Assembly (NCBI RefSeq): GCF_004167665.1
Contig: NZ_SEWE01000024.1
Span: 1 to 64,000 of the forward strand
Origin: Hymenobacter persicinus
Lineage (GTDB): Bacteria; Bacteroidota; Bacteroidia; Cytophagales; Hymenobacteraceae
Length of the DNA stretch: 64,000 nt
Direction: 5' to 3'
Of this stretch, positions 28,093-37,290 are shown one piece after another. The notes below the pieces were generated by a model that was given only the letters and a program-made list of their open reading frames with translations, was not told the origin of the DNA and did not search any database. A program made the translations under genes and the position numbers. Every line of letters starts with the position of its first letter. The stretch's first letter is position 1.

Positions 28093-28881
28093 TTAATTGC
28101 CTTTAAAGGCCGCCGGGCGCTTTTCCAGGAAGGCGGCCGTGCCTTCGCGGAAGTCCTCGGTGCCGAAGGCGCGGCCAAACAGGTTGGCTTCCGTCTGGAA
28201 GCCCTGGCGCTCCTTGTCGTAGTAGGCGTTGACCGAGTCGATAATCATGCCCACGGCCAGCGGGGCCTTGGTCAGGATGCGGGCCAGCAGCTGCCGGCAG
28301 AAGTCGAGCAGTTCGGCCTGGGGCACCACGTGGTTAACCAGGCCCAGGCCCAGGGCCTCATCGGCCTTGATCAGGTCGGCCGTCATCATCAGCTCCAGGG
28401 CCTTGGCTTTGCCCACGAGCTGGGTCAGGCGCTGGGTGCCGCCGTAGCCCGGAATCAGGCCCAGGTTCACCTCGGGCTGGCCGAAGCGGGCGTTGTCGGA
28501 AGCCACGCGCAGGTGGCAGGCCATGGCCAGCTCGCAGCCCCCGCCCAGGGCGAAGCCATTGACGGCCGCAATGACGGGCTTGGTGCTTTCCTCAATCATG
28601 CAGAAGGCTTCCTGCCCCCGCTCGGCCGCCCGCCGTCCGCTGATGTCGTTCAGGGCCGCCAGCTCGGAGATGTCGGCGCCGGCCACGAAGGCCTTTTCCC
28701 CGCTGCCCGTGAGGATGATGCCGCGCACCAGCCGGTCGTCGAGGGCCAGCTGCATGGCCTGCCGGATTTCCTCGATGGTGGCCGCGTTCAGGGCGTTGAG
28801 CTTGGCGGGGCGGTTCAGGGTGATGGTCAGAATGCCGGATTCGGCATCGGGGGCGTAGAGCAGGTTTTCGAAGGAGGCCAT
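28093..28881 (-). CDS. Enoyl-CoA hydratase/isomerase family protein
   Basis: 262 residues of the crotonase fold, probably hydrating 2-enoyl-CoA in fatty-acid oxidation or a related pathway. The oxyanion-hole segments ALNAATIEEI and AFVAGADISELA, plus NGFALGGGCELAMACHLRVA with the first catalytic-Glu position and PEVNLGLIPGYGGTQRL with the second, match catalytically competent hydratases. I choose the ATG at 28881 (MASFENLLY) rather than 28923, because a TATCTTTG promoter box lies between them. Confidence 0.93.
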   Translation of the reverse strand: MASFENLLYAPDAESGILTITLNRPAKLNALNAATIEEIRQAMQLALDDRLVRGIILTGSGEKAFVAGADISELAALNDISGRRAAERGQEAFCMIEESTKPVIAAVNGFALGGGCELAMACHLRVASDNARFGQPEVNLGLIPGYGGTQRLTQLVGKAKALELMMTADLIKADEALGLGLVNHVVPQAELLDFCRQLLARILTKAPLAVGMIIDSVNAYYDKERQGFQTEANLFGRAFGTEDFREGTAAFLEKRPAAFKGN

Positions 28882-28909
28882 GAGCAGCGGATGTGGAAAC
28901 GAACGGCGG

Positions 28910-28917
28910 CAAAGATA
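28910..28917 (-). promoter_or_regulatory. Predicted -7 element for the enoyl-CoA hydratase
   Basis: TATCTTTG on the minus strand, exact TAnnTTTG match, 28 nt upstream of the chosen ATG. This also argues against the longer frame start at 28923. Confidence 0.5.
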
Positions 28918-29002
28918 GAGCAAAACCGGGGCCTGGGCGGCGGCCTCCGATGAGAGCTCCTGAGCCGGCTTTTACTTTTTGCCTTGGCTCGGCCTTGGTA
29001 TT

Positions 29003-29022
29003 GGTAAATTTATATATTTACC
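29003..29022 (+). promoter_or_regulatory. AT-rich inverted repeat upstream of mscL
   Basis: ggtaaat (29003-29009) and atttacc (29016-29022) form a 7-bp inverted repeat around ttatat, 42 nt before the mscL start, in otherwise GC-rich DNA. It could be a regulator site or the promoter core (TATATT). Confidence 0.4.
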
Positions 29023-29064
29023 GCCGCAGTACTTTCTTTTTCACCCTATAACCCTTATCCGCAC

Positions 29065-29484
29065 ATGGGATTTGTCTCCGAGTTCAAAGAGTTCGTTTCC
29101 AAGGGAAACGTGCTGGATCTGGCCGTCGGCGTTATCATCGGCGCTGCCTTCGGCAAAATCGTGACTTCCCTGACGGAAGACATTCTGATGCCCATCATCG
29201 GCCTGGCCACGGGCGGACTGGACTTCAAGAACTGGTTTTACGCCCTCGACGGCCAGAGCTACGACACGATTGAGAAGGCCAAAGCCGCCGGGGCGGCCAC
29301 GCTCAACTTCGGGCTGTTCCTGAATGCCGTTATCTATTTCTTCATCATTGCTTTCTGCGTGTTCCTGATTGTCAAGTTTGCCAACCGCTTCAAGAAGCCG
29401 GCGCCGGTGGTAGTCGTAGACCCGGGCCCGACCAAGGACCAAGCCCTGCTGATGGAAATCCGCGACGCGCTACGCAGCCGCTAG
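29065..29484 (+). CDS. mscL: Large-conductance mechanosensitive channel
   Basis: 139 residues forming the pentameric membrane-tension valve that vents solutes on osmotic downshock. The N-terminal amphipathic helix and TM1 read [20 protein letters not shown] with the [11 protein letters not shown] pore-lining continuation. A periplasmic loop (about 50-75) and TM2 ([20 protein letters not shown]) follow, then a charged C-terminal bundle helix. Length and architecture are standard. It is followed by its own terminator. Confidence 0.97.
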   Translation: MGFVSEFKEFVSKGNVLDLAVGVIIGAAFGKIVTSLTEDILMPIIGLATGGLDFKNWFYALDGQSYDTIEKAKAAGAATLNFGLFLNAVIYFFIIAFCVFLIVKFANRFKKPAPVVVVDPGPTKDQALLMEIRDALRSR

Positions 29485-29506
29485 TCACGCCTGCCCACTT
29501 TTCACT

Positions 29507-29550
29507 GCCGGCCCCGGCTCCCGACCGGAGTCTGGGCCGGCTTTCTTTTT
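29507..29550 (+). terminator. Terminator after mscL
   Basis: gccggccc (29507-29514) pairs with gggccggc (29534-29541), with further pairing inside, followed by the T-rich tail tttctttttc on the plus strand, 22 nt after the mscL stop. Confidence 0.8.
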
Positions 29551-29568
29551 CCCTTACCGCCTACGGCT

Positions 29569-30528
29569 ATGAAACAACTTTACTTACTTCTGCTGGCTCT
29601 GCTGATCCTGCTGATCCTGCCACTGCCGGGCCGGGCCCAAACCTCCGAAACCACCGCCGCCGCCCCCGATACCGTGCAGGGCTGGCGCCGCGGGGGCGTG
29701 GGCACGCTCAACCTGAGCCAGGTCAGCCTCACTAACTGGGCCCCGGGTGGGCAAAGCTCGGTGTCGGTGCTGGCCATCGGCAACGCCTTTGCCCACCACC
29801 GCCGCGGCGACAACACCTTCGACACGTCCCTGGATCTGCTCTACGGCACGCTCAAGTCGGGCAAGGCCCGCATGCGCAAAAACGACGACAAGCTGGAGTT
29901 CAATGCCAAGTATGGTCACCAGTTTACCAAGGTGCTCTACTACGCGGCCCAGGTCAACGTCAAAACCCAGCTCACGCCCACCAAGGCCATCAACCGGCCC
30001 GACTCCCTGCTGTCGGGCTTTTTCTCGCCGGCCTTTATTCTGGCCTCCATCGGTATCGACTACAAACCCAATGACCAGCTGTCGGTGTTTCTGTCGCCCA
30101 TCACCGGCAAGTTTACCGTCGTGGCCAACCAGGGGCTGGCCGACGCGGGGGCCTTCGGGGTGAAAGCCGCCCGCCGCGGCCCCGACGGCCGCCCGGTGGC
30201 GGGCACGGGCCAGCAGTTTCGCAAGGAGTTGGGGGCCTACCTGAACGTGAAGTACCGCAAGCCGCTCTGGGAAAACGTGGTATTCCAAACCAAGCTCGAC
30301 CTGTTCAGCAACTACCTGCACCACCCCCAGAACATCGACGTGAACTGGGAAAACCTGATTAGCTTCAAAGTCAACAAGTTCATCAGCAGCAGCATTGCCA
30401 CCACGCTGGTGTACGACGACGACGTGCTCGTGCCCCTTGATGGCAACGGCGACGGAGTGCCCGACGGCCGCGGCCGCCGTATTCAGTTCAAGGAAACCCT
30501 CGGTATCGGGCTGACCTACAAGTTCTAA
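29569..30528 (+). CDS. DUF3078 domain-containing protein, probable outer-membrane protein
   Basis: 319 residues with a signal peptide (LLLLALLILLILPLPGRAQ). The mature part begins with the family segment GGVGTLNLSQVSLTNWAPGG and continues as alternating-residue beta strands (LEFNAKYGHQFTKVLYYAAQ, then ENVVFQTKLDLFSNYLHHP), ending with an aromatic F (GIGLTYKF), as in outer-membrane barrels. DUF3078 proteins are common in Bacteroidota and of unknown function. It sits between the mscL terminator and a small secreted protein. Confidence 0.85.
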   Translation: MKQLYLLLLALLILLILPLPGRAQTSETTAAAPDTVQGWRRGGVGTLNLSQVSLTNWAPGGQSSVSVLAIGNAFAHHRRGDNTFDTSLDLLYGTLKSGKARMRKNDDKLEFNAKYGHQFTKVLYYAAQVNVKTQLTPTKAINRPDSLLSGFFSPAFILASIGIDYKPNDQLSVFLSPITGKFTVVANQGLADAGAFGVKAARRGPDGRPVAGTGQQFRKELGAYLNVKYRKPLWENVVFQTKLDLFSNYLHHPQNIDVNWENLISFKVNKFISSSIATTLVYDDDVLVPLDGNGDGVPDGRGRRIQFKETLGIGLTYKF

Positions 30529-30538
30529 GGATTTGAAC

Positions 30539-30546
30539 TATCTTTG
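30539..30546 (+). promoter_or_regulatory. Predicted -7 element for the small secreted protein
   Basis: TATCTTTG, exact TAnnTTTG match, 11 nt after the DUF3078 stop and 91 nt before the ATG at 30638. No good -33 is seen. Confidence 0.4.
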
Positions 30547-30637
30547 TCCGACCTCGGTTTTCCGGCCGACTCCCCCGGCTTGTTTACGGCCGCGCTTTTC
30601 GGAATCCCACCTTCTGCCTACACCTTCCCGTTTTCGC

Positions 30638-31072
30638 ATGAAAAAGCTGATTGCCGCTACGCTGCTGGCTGCCACCGGTTTGTTTGCCCACGCCGCGCAC
30701 GCCCAGACGGCCCTGCGCCCTGATTCTGAGCAGGCCCAGAAAGCCGCTCGCCGGTCGCGCAAGGCTTCTGGGGAGGACATTGCCCGCATGCAGCAGCGCA
30801 TGAGCATGAACCCCAACGAGGTGAAGCGCGACCAGCAGCTGGAAATCCTGGAGGCCCGCGCCGGTGGGGGCACTGCCAACACCAGCTTCGGCCGCTCAGC
30901 CGGCCCAGCCCGGCAAGTGGAAAAAGGCAGCGGCGGCTTCTCCGTTATCAAGTTCAAGGACAAGCGCGGCACGGCCCAGCAGAAGCGCGGCATGAGCCGC
31001 GCCGCCGGTGGCATCGACCCCAAGGGCAAGCCGCTGACCCACAAAAAGAAGAAGCACTTCCTGTTTTTCTAA
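30638..31072 (+). CDS. Small secreted basic protein, unknown function
   Basis: 144 residues from the ATG at 30638, where a clean signal peptide begins (MKKLIAATLLAATGLFAHA). The mature part is hydrophilic with many Lys, Arg, Gln and Gly residues. A helical stretch (SGEDIARMQQRMSMNPNEVK) is followed by a Gly-rich middle and a very basic end that finishes KKKKHFLFF. I do not recognise a domain. The first in-frame start at 30533 would destroy the signal peptide and precede the promoter element. Strong bidirectional terminator downstream. Confidence 0.7.
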   Translation: MKKLIAATLLAATGLFAHAAHAQTALRPDSEQAQKAARRSRKASGEDIARMQQRMSMNPNEVKRDQQLEILEARAGGGTANTSFGRSAGPARQVEKGSGGFSVIKFKDKRGTAQQKRGMSRAAGGIDPKGKPLTHKKKKHFLFF

Positions 31073-31091
31073 GCAGGTAGTCAGTTCCTAA

Positions 31092-31124
31092 AAAAAGCCC
31101 CGAAGCAAAACTTCGGGGCTTTTT
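31092..31124 (+). terminator. Terminator after the small secreted protein
   Basis: A perfect 14-bp stem (31092-31105 with 31111-31124), loop caaaa, with A-tract and T-tract ends. It works for the plus strand and possibly also for the convergent beta-barrel gene. Confidence 0.92.
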
Positions 31125-31223
31125 GCGTCTCCAGTACTCCAAGGCCACCGTTCGCCCTTGGCGGTACTAGAGAAGAGGGGTGCCGGCGGGTTGCAAATGG
31201 AATGCTGGCGCCGGGAATAGGGG

Positions 31224-31835
31224 CTAGAAGCGGGCCGTGAGGCCCAGCTTGAGGTAGTTCATGTCAAAGCCGATTTCGGTGAAGGCTCCGAGCTTGTCGG
31301 TGAGGAAGTAACGCGCACCCACAAACACGCCGGTGGTGAAGCGGGCTGAGCCGGCCGGGTAGTCCTTCAGCTCCGGCGCGCTATCGAAGTAGGTGTCTTG
31401 GTGGCGTTGCAGGCGCACGCCTAAGCTGGCGCCGGCGTAAGTGTCGAGGTTGGGCTGGGCCAGAATGTTATAGTGGTAGGTGCCGCGCACAGCCACCAGC
31501 GCGTTGCGCCAAGTCGACTTGTAGCTTGTGCCTGGGTACTTGTAGTAGTAGGATTTGTAGCCTACCAGCCCCCCGATGCCGATTGTGCCCGGCCCGATGC
31601 CTTCCGCTACACCCCGCTCCACCGACAAACTCAGCGCCGGGCCACTGCTCAGCGTACCGTAGAAGCTTCCGTAACCCAGCCCCGTACCAAGGCCCAGCCC
31701 CAGATTGGCCATGAGCGTGCCTTGGCGAAATAGCTCCCCACCCTCGGCCGGAGTAGGGGATGGGGAGGCCGTCTGGGCCAGGGCCGGCGTACCCGATACG
31801 GCCGCCAGCAAAACCAAAAAAACGCGCGTTTTCAT
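31224..31835 (-). CDS. Outer-membrane beta-barrel protein, unknown function
   Basis: 203 residues with a signal peptide (VFLVLLAAVSGTPALAQ). A Ser/Pro-rich stretch is followed by about eight amphipathic strands, Gly- and aromatic-rich (LMANLGLGLGTGLGYGSFYG, RNALVAVRGTYHYNIL), and the chain ends LKLGLTARF with a terminal Phe, the usual barrel-insertion signal. It resembles porin-like or OmpW-like small barrels of Bacteroidota. Own promoter predicted at 31897-31927. Confidence 0.8.
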   Translation of the reverse strand: MKTRVFLVLLAAVSGTPALAQTASPSPTPAEGGELFRQGTLMANLGLGLGTGLGYGSFYGTLSSGPALSLSVERGVAEGIGPGTIGIGGLVGYKSYYYKYPGTSYKSTWRNALVAVRGTYHYNILAQPNLDTYAGASLGVRLQRHQDTYFDSAPELKDYPAGSARFTTGVFVGARYFLTDKLGAFTEIGFDMNYLKLGLTARF

Positions 31836-31896
31836 AAGCGGTGGTGGGCAGAGCGGGCACTGTCGGCCAGGAGTTCAATTATTTCCTGAACCGATA

Positions 31897-31927
31897 CAAA
31901 AATACAGTAGCCGCGAGGTGAGGTCAA
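31897..31927 (-). promoter_or_regulatory. Predicted promoter for the beta-barrel gene
   Basis: On the minus strand TTG (31925-31927), 20 nt, then TATTTTTG (31897-31904). Both elements and spacing match the Bacteroidota primary sigma consensus. Confidence 0.6.
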
Positions 31928-31983
31928 TAGCATGATGATGTGACAACGCTGCTGCGGGCCCGTAGCGCGTGTTTCAAACGCAA

Positions 31984-32013
31984 AAAGCCCCGAACATTAC
32001 TGTTCGGGGCTTT
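31984..32013 (-). terminator. Terminator after infB
   Basis: A perfect 13-bp stem (31984-31996 with 32001-32013), loop ttac, with an A-rich flank that gives a U-tract on the minus strand, 27 nt after the infB stop. Confidence 0.92.
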
Positions 32014-32039
32014 CTGTTCACGTATGAAACTGGGGCTGC

Positions 32040-35000
32040 TTACAGCGTCCGCTTCACTTCTTTTTCTTCGAAGCCTTCGATGTTGTCGCCTTCGCGCAGC
32101 TCATTGAAGCCTTTCACCGAAATACCGCACTCATAGCCCTGGCGTACTTCCGACACGTCGTCTTTGTAACGCTTCAGGTCCTGAATTTCGCCTGAGTACA
32201 CCACGATACCGTCGCGGACAACCCGTACGCGGGTCCGGCGGGTGAACGTGCCTTCCGTCACCATACAGCCGGCAATGGTACCGACCTTGGTGATATTGAA
32301 CACCTGCCGCACCTCGGCGTTGGCTACTACAATTTCCTGCACCGTCGGGGCCAGCATGCCTTCCATGGCATCCTTCACCTCGTTGATGGCATTGTAGATA
32401 ATCGAGTAGAGGCGGATGTCGATCTGCTCCTGCTCGGCCAGCTTGCGGGCACTCTGCGAGGGCCGCACCTGGAAGCCGATGATGATGGCGTCGGAAGCCG
32501 AGGCCAGCAACACGTCGGATTCGGAGATGGCACCCACGCCCTTGGACAGGATGTTTACCTTCACTTCCGGCGTGCTCAGCTTGAGCAGGGAGTCGGAAAG
32601 AGCTTCTACCGAGCCGTCCACGTCGCCTTTCACGATGACGTTGAGCTCCTTGAACGAACCGATAGCCAGACGGCGACCAATTTCGTCCAGGGTAATGTGC
32701 TTCTTGGTGCGCATGCTCTGCTCACGCGAGAGCTGCTGACGCTGGGTGGCCAGTTCCCGGGCTTCGCGCTCGGTTTCCATCACCTGCAGCTTGTCGCCGG
32801 CCTGCGGAGCGCCGGTCAGACCCAGCACCTGTACCGGCGTGGCCGGACCAGCCTGCTTCATCTTCTTGCCGCGGTGGTCGGTCATGGCTTTCACGCGGCC
32901 GTAGTGCGGCCCTGCCAAGACCACGTCGCCCACTTTCAGCGTGCCGGTCTGCACCAGTACCGTCGTCACGTAGCCGCGGCCCTTGTCGAGCATGGCTTCG
33001 ATGACGGCGCCCACGGCGTTGCGGTTCGGGTTGGCTTTGAGCTCGAGCAGTTCGGCTTCAAGCAGCACCTTTTCGAGGAGGTCTTCCACGCCCAGACCGG
33101 ACTTGGCCGACACTTCCTGCGACTGGTACTTGCCGCCCCACTCTTCCACCAGGATGTTCATCGCCGACAGCTCCTCGCGGATCTTGTCGGAGTTGGCGCC
33201 CGGCTTATCAATCTTGTTCATCGCAATAACGATGGGCACCCCCGCCGCTTGCGCGTGGTTGATGGCTTCCCGGGTCTGCGGCATCACGGAGTCGTCGGCC
33301 GCAATGACGATGATGGCAATGTCGGTGATTTTGGCACCCCGGGCCCGCATGGCCGTAAAGGCTTCGTGACCCGGAGTATCGAGGAAGGTGACGCGCTTGT
33401 TGGAAGCCGTCATCACGTCGTAGGCCCCGATGTGCTGGGTGATACCGCCGGCTTCGCCTTTGGCCACCGTGGCATTACGGATGTAGTCCAGGAGCGAGGT
33501 TTTGCCGTGGTCGACGTGACCCATGATGGTCACAATCGGAGCGCGGGGCTCCAGGTCTTCCTCGTTCTCCTCCACCACTACGTCGCTTTCCTCTTCCTCC
33601 GCCGACAGGAACTCCACGTCGTAGCCGAATTCATCAGCAACAACGGTAATGGCTTCCGCGTCGAGGCGCTGGTTGATGGAAACGAACATGCCCATGTTCA
33701 GACACACCTTGATGACCTCGTTCACCGACACGTCCATCAGCGAGGCCAGGTCGTTGGCCGAGATGAACTCGGTTACCTTGAGGGTCTTGGCATCCAGCTC
33801 GTTTTGAGCACGCTGGGCTTCGCGGTCTTCCGCCCCACCGGCGCGCTTGTCGCGGCGGTACTTGGCGCGGTTGTTCTGGTTGCCACCACGGCCGCCGCTG
33901 AGTTTAGCCAGCGTAGCCTTGATCTGCTCCTGAATCTGCTTGTCGTTCTGCTCGGGCGTGTTGGCGCCGGGCGAGCCGGGACCAATCGTGGGCCGGAGCG
34001 TGGACGGGGGGCGCTGGCCGGGAGCCCCGGTGCGCGGACCCTGGCCGGGACCACCCGGGCGTTGGCCGGGACCACCGGGACGGTTGCCCTGGTAGCCACC
34101 CTGACCCTGCTGGGTGCCCGTGCCACCCTGGCCGGGCGTCGTGGGCGTGCCAGCGGCGCCGGGAATGCGCTGCCGTTTCTTCTTATCAGGACCCAGACCG
34201 CTCTTGCGCACATCGGACGAGGCTACCGGGCGGGCACCCCGACCCCCGCGGCGCGAGGAATCCAGGGGCAGCTCGATTTTGCCGAGTACCGTGAGGCCTT
34301 TGAGCTGATCAGCTTTGGCAATAATGGTGCTGGTATCTTCTGCACCGGCCTCACCCGCTGGAGCTGCCGAAGCGTCTGCAGCGGGAGCATCAGCGGCGGG
34401 CGTGGCCGGAGCCGCTGCCACTGGCTCAGCAGCGGGAGCTGGAGTCGGAGCGGGAGCAGCGGGCTGAGCGGCTGCGGCGGGAGCCGCAGGGGCCGGAGTA
34501 GGCTCGGGAGCCGGAGCCGCTGGCTTCACTTCCGCTACTGGAGCAGGAGTTGGAGCTGGCGCGGCCGGCTTGGCTTCCACGGCGGGAGTCGGGGCCGGAG
34601 CTGGTTTCTCTTCGGGAGCCGGGGCGGCCACCGGAGTCGGCGCTGCGGCCGCCGGGGCGAGAGCGGGCTTGGGCGGCACTGGGCGACCCTTGGCGTCCAG
34701 CTCGATTTTGCCCAGCACTTTCAGGCCCGGTACTTTGGGCGCTTCCTCGGCGGCAGCCGGAGCTGGGGCGGGCGCCGCCGGCTGGGCGGCGACGGGAGCC
34801 GGAGCGGCCGGCGGCGGCGCGGGAGCCGCTTTGGGCTCTTCCACGGGCTTGGGAGCCGGCGCGGGCGCAGCGGCGGCTGGCTTGGACGCTACCGGCTCGA
34901 CACGGGGAGCCGGGGCCGCTTCCTGCTCGGTCAGGCGCTTGGCCTGGGTGAGCTTGGTAGCTTCCATCTTGTCCTGTGCCGAGGAGGCAAACTCCTTCTC

Positions 35001-35150
35001 CAGCATGCCCACCTGTTCGGCAGTCAGCTTCGTGGTAGGTTTATTTTCTACCTGATGTCCTTTCTTAGCCAAGGTTTCAACAACCGTAGCCATTCCAATA
35101 TTCAGGTCTTTGGCTGCCTGCTGGAGCCGTTTAGGTGCTGCTTCCGCCAT
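32040..35150 (-). CDS. infB: Translation initiation factor IF-2
   Basis: 1036 residues from the ATG at 35150 ([19 protein letters not shown], the usual IF-2 N-terminus). IF-2 is the GTPase that places initiator tRNA on the 30S subunit and promotes subunit joining. The N-terminal helical domain is followed by a ~350-residue linker very rich in Ala, Pro and Glu, then Gly/Arg-rich (about 300-400). Next come the G domain with [23 protein letters not shown] and NKIDKP, and domains II to IV ending [11 protein letters not shown]. The low-complexity linker explains the very long antisense frames over this gene. Third gene of rimP-nusA-infB; 122 nt separate it from nusA. Confidence 0.97.
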   Translation of the reverse strand: MAEAAPKRLQQAAKDLNIGMATVVETLAKKGHQVENKPTTKLTAEQVGMLEKEFASSAQDKMEATKLTQAKRLTEQEAAPAPRVEPVASKPAAAAPAPAPKPVEEPKAAPAPPPAAPAPVAAQPAAPAPAPAAAEEAPKVPGLKVLGKIELDAKGRPVPPKPALAPAAAAPTPVAAPAPEEKPAPAPTPAVEAKPAAPAPTPAPVAEVKPAAPAPEPTPAPAAPAAAAQPAAPAPTPAPAAEPVAAAPATPAADAPAADASAAPAGEAGAEDTSTIIAKADQLKGLTVLGKIELPLDSSRRGGRGARPVASSDVRKSGLGPDKKKRQRIPGAAGTPTTPGQGGTGTQQGQGGYQGNRPGGPGQRPGGPGQGPRTGAPGQRPPSTLRPTIGPGSPGANTPEQNDKQIQEQIKATLAKLSGGRGGNQNNRAKYRRDKRAGGAEDREAQRAQNELDAKTLKVTEFISANDLASLMDVSVNEVIKVCLNMGMFVSINQRLDAEAITVVADEFGYDVEFLSAEEEESDVVVEENEEDLEPRAPIVTIMGHVDHGKTSLLDYIRNATVAKGEAGGITQHIGAYDVMTASNKRVTFLDTPGHEAFTAMRARGAKITDIAIIVIAADDSVMPQTREAINHAQAAGVPIVIAMNKIDKPGANSDKIREELSAMNILVEEWGGKYQSQEVSAKSGLGVEDLLEKVLLEAELLELKANPNRNAVGAVIEAMLDKGRGYVTTVLVQTGTLKVGDVVLAGPHYGRVKAMTDHRGKKMKQAGPATPVQVLGLTGAPQAGDKLQVMETEREARELATQRQQLSREQSMRTKKHITLDEIGRRLAIGSFKELNVIVKGDVDGSVEALSDSLLKLSTPEVKVNILSKGVGAISESDVLLASASDAIIIGFQVRPSQSARKLAEQEQIDIRLYSIIYNAINEVKDAMEGMLAPTVQEIVVANAEVRQVFNITKVGTIAGCMVTEGTFTRRTRVRVVRDGIVVYSGEIQDLKRYKDDVSEVRQGYECGISVKGFNELREGDNIEGFEEKEVKRTL

Positions 35151-35272
35151 TCTATGCTCGCGAACGATACTCTTATCCAGATGCAAAGGTACTACATTAA
35201 ATCTTGCCAGCCGGGGCTAAATCACGCCGGTTAGCATGATTCAGCGCCCTTGCCGTACCGGCCGCCGCGCAT

Positions 35273-36568
35273 TCATTGCGCGTCGCCGGAGTTTGGTGCT
35301 TCTTCTTCAGTTTCAGCCTCGGAGTCGGACTCGTCGAATTCGTTGCGGATGATGCGGAACACGTCTTCAACCGTGACGTCTTCGAGCTCCGTCCGGCGCA
35401 CGATATCTTCCTTGCTCACGGCCAATACGGCGCGGCCGGTGTCAAGGCCGATTTTCTTGAGCTCATCGAGAACCCAGGGTTCGATTTCGTCCTGGAATTC
35501 GTCGAGGGCAATGTCCTCGTCGTAGTCGCCGGCTTCGCGGAACACGTCGATTTCCATGCCCACAAGGCGGGAGGCCAGCTTAATGTTGGCGCCGCCGCGG
35601 CCGATGGCCAGGCTTACCTGGTCGGGTTTCAAGAACACCGAAACCCGCCCGGTTTGTTCATTAATGCGCATCGAGCCGATTTTGGCCGGCGACAAGGCGC
35701 GCTGGATGTAGAGCTCGAGGTTGTCGGTGTAGTTGATGACGTCGATGTTCTCGTTTTCGAGCTCCCGCACCACGGCGTGAATCCGCGAGCCTTTCATGCC
35801 CACGCAGGCACCCACGGGGTCAATCCGGTCGTCGTAGCTTTCCACGGCCACCTTGGCCCGCTCGCCCGGCTCGCGCACGATGTTCTTGATGGTGATCAGG
35901 CCATCGTAGATTTCGGGCACTTCCAGCTCGAACAGCCGCTCCAGGAAAGCCGGCGCAGCGCGCGAGAGGATGATTTTGGGCGTGCCGTTGATGATTTCGA
36001 CCCGGTGCACCACGGCGCGCACGGTGTCGCCCTTACGGTAACGGTCCTTCGGAATCTGCTCACCTTTCGGCAACACCAGCTCGTTTTCTTCTTTGTCCAG
36101 AATCAGGGCTTCGCGGCTCCACACCTGATACACTTCCCCGGTCACGATTTCGCCGACCTGGTCTTTGTACTGCTGGTAGAGGTTGTCGCGCTCCAGGTCC
36201 TTCACGCGCTGAATCAGCGTCTGGCGGGCCATGAGCACGGCGCGGCGGCCGAAATCCTCGAGCTTCACTTCCTCGGCCACCTGCTCGCCTACTTCAAAGT
36301 CGGCTTCGATCTTCTGGGCTTCGGCCAGCGGAATCTTGTCGAAATCCCAGATGTCCTCGGAGTCGTCGTCCACGATTTCGCGGTTGCGCCAGATTTCCAG
36401 GTCGCCTTTGTCCACGTTGAGGATGACGTCAAAGTTCTCATCCGTCGTGTACTTCTTCCGGATCATCGTACGAAACACGTCCTCCAGGATGCTCATCATC
36501 GTGGGGCGGTCGATGTTCTTGGATCGGGCGAACTCGGCGAACGATTCGATTAAGACGTTGCTGTTCAT
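35273..36568 (-). CDS. nusA: Transcription termination/antitermination factor NusA
   Basis: 431 residues. The N-terminal RNA-polymerase-binding domain starts MNSNVLIESFAEFARSKNID. The S1 domain (about 140-205) includes EIVTGEVYQVWSREALILDK. KH1 and KH2 follow, with VGACVGMKGSRIHAVVREL and LAIGRGGANIKLASRLVGM. The C-terminus ends in a Glu/Asp-rich tail without the acidic repeats of enterobacterial NusA. NusA modulates pausing and intrinsic termination, so the terminator-like hairpin in this operon's leader (37198-37222) is a possible target of feedback. Confidence 0.97.
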   Translation of the reverse strand: MNSNVLIESFAEFARSKNIDRPTMMSILEDVFRTMIRKKYTTDENFDVILNVDKGDLEIWRNREIVDDDSEDIWDFDKIPLAEAQKIEADFEVGEQVAEEVKLEDFGRRAVLMARQTLIQRVKDLERDNLYQQYKDQVGEIVTGEVYQVWSREALILDKEENELVLPKGEQIPKDRYRKGDTVRAVVHRVEIINGTPKIILSRAAPAFLERLFELEVPEIYDGLITIKNIVREPGERAKVAVESYDDRIDPVGACVGMKGSRIHAVVRELENENIDVINYTDNLELYIQRALSPAKIGSMRINEQTGRVSVFLKPDQVSLAIGRGGANIKLASRLVGMEIDVFREAGDYDEDIALDEFQDEIEPWVLDELKKIGLDTGRAVLAVSKEDIVRRTELEDVTVEDVFRIIRNEFDESDSEAETEEEAPNSGDAQ

Positions 36569-36697
36569 AGTAGTTAAGCTGTTAGCTGCGGTTCAGTGGT
36601 CGGTGGCTTAACGTTAGCCAGACCATCGGCGCCGCCGCCGGGGAGGTAGATTGAATTTCAAACGAAGGCCAGCGGCGAAAAGCTGCCGGCTGGCACT

Positions 36698-37171
36698 TTA
36701 CTTAAAGGAAATAACCACCCGGGCTTCCTTGATGCTTGCAAATGGCACTAGGACGGCGGGCAGGATACTTTTCTTGGTTTTGACCTTCACTTCTTCGGCC
36801 AGCTGAATGCCCTCAGCTTCCACGGCTTCCATGACGCCGGTTTTCTCGGTGCCGTCGGTCAGGTTCAGCTTGAGCGTGCGGCCCACGTGGCGGGTGTACT
36901 GCCGCGGGTCGCTCAGGGGCTGGTCGGCGCCGGGGGAAGTCACTTCCAGGGTGTAGCTGGCGTCCTCGCCGTAGGCCTCGTCGATGCGGTGGGCCAGCCG
37001 GCGGCTGACTTTCACGCACAGATCAATGCCCAGGCCTTCCTCGCCGTCCAGAATAGCCGTGACTTTGGGCCGTACGGCGGAATCGGAGATGGTGAGGTCG
37101 ATGACGAACACGTTCAGGTCAGAGATACTGTCCTGAAGCATTTCGGCAAGGCGGGAATGGTCGAATTTCAT
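36698..37171 (-). CDS. rimP: Ribosome maturation factor RimP
   Basis: 157 residues, needed for 30S subunit maturation. It shows the N-terminal alpha/beta domain with GLGIDLCVKVSRRLAHRIDE and the SYTLEVTSPGADQPL motif, followed by an SH3-like C-terminal domain (VGRTLKLNLTDGTEKTGVM). The ATG at 37171 is preferred; the frame is open much further upstream only as an antiparallel shadow of the neighbouring gene's end. First gene of rimP-nusA-infB. Confidence 0.95.
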   Translation of the reverse strand: MKFDHSRLAEMLQDSISDLNVFVIDLTISDSAVRPKVTAILDGEEGLGIDLCVKVSRRLAHRIDEAYGEDASYTLEVTSPGADQPLSDPRQYTRHVGRTLKLNLTDGTEKTGVMEAVEAEGIQLAEEVKVKTKKSILPAVLVPFASIKEARVVISFK

Positions 37172-37197
37172 TCGGAGTTGAACCGGGTGATAAAAGA

Positions 37198-37222
37198 AAG
37201 AGGGGACGCTACGTCCCCTCTT
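37198..37222 (-). terminator. Terminator-like hairpin in the rimP leader
   Basis: A perfect 11-bp stem (37198-37208 with 37212-37222) and a 3-nt loop, followed on the minus strand by the U-rich TCTTTTATC. It lies between the predicted rimP promoter and the rimP ATG, so besides ending the upstream surface-protein transcript it would also be transcribed in the rimP leader. Confidence 0.8.
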
Positions 37223-37240
37223 CACAATCAGATTACTGCG

Positions 37241-37271
37241 CAAATATACGGCAGGAAATTGCCGAATGCAA
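37241..37271 (-). promoter_or_regulatory. Predicted promoter of the rimP-nusA-infB operon
   Basis: On the minus strand TTG (37269-37271), 20 nt, then TATATTTG (37241-37248): a full consensus match. A start near 37237 would give a ~65-nt leader that includes the 37198-37222 hairpin. Confidence 0.65.
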
Positions 37272-37290
37272 GCCCGGCCCGGCCGGGGGC

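Noticed and set aside
32697-35234. 845-residue plus-strand frame over infB
   Set aside because: Antisense to IF-2 including its low-complexity Ala/Pro linker; Gly/Arg/Ser-rich shadow without any family motif.
36668-36694. Imperfect hairpin between rimP and nusA
   Set aside because: Short stem with a bulge and no U-run; too weak to call a terminator within an operon.
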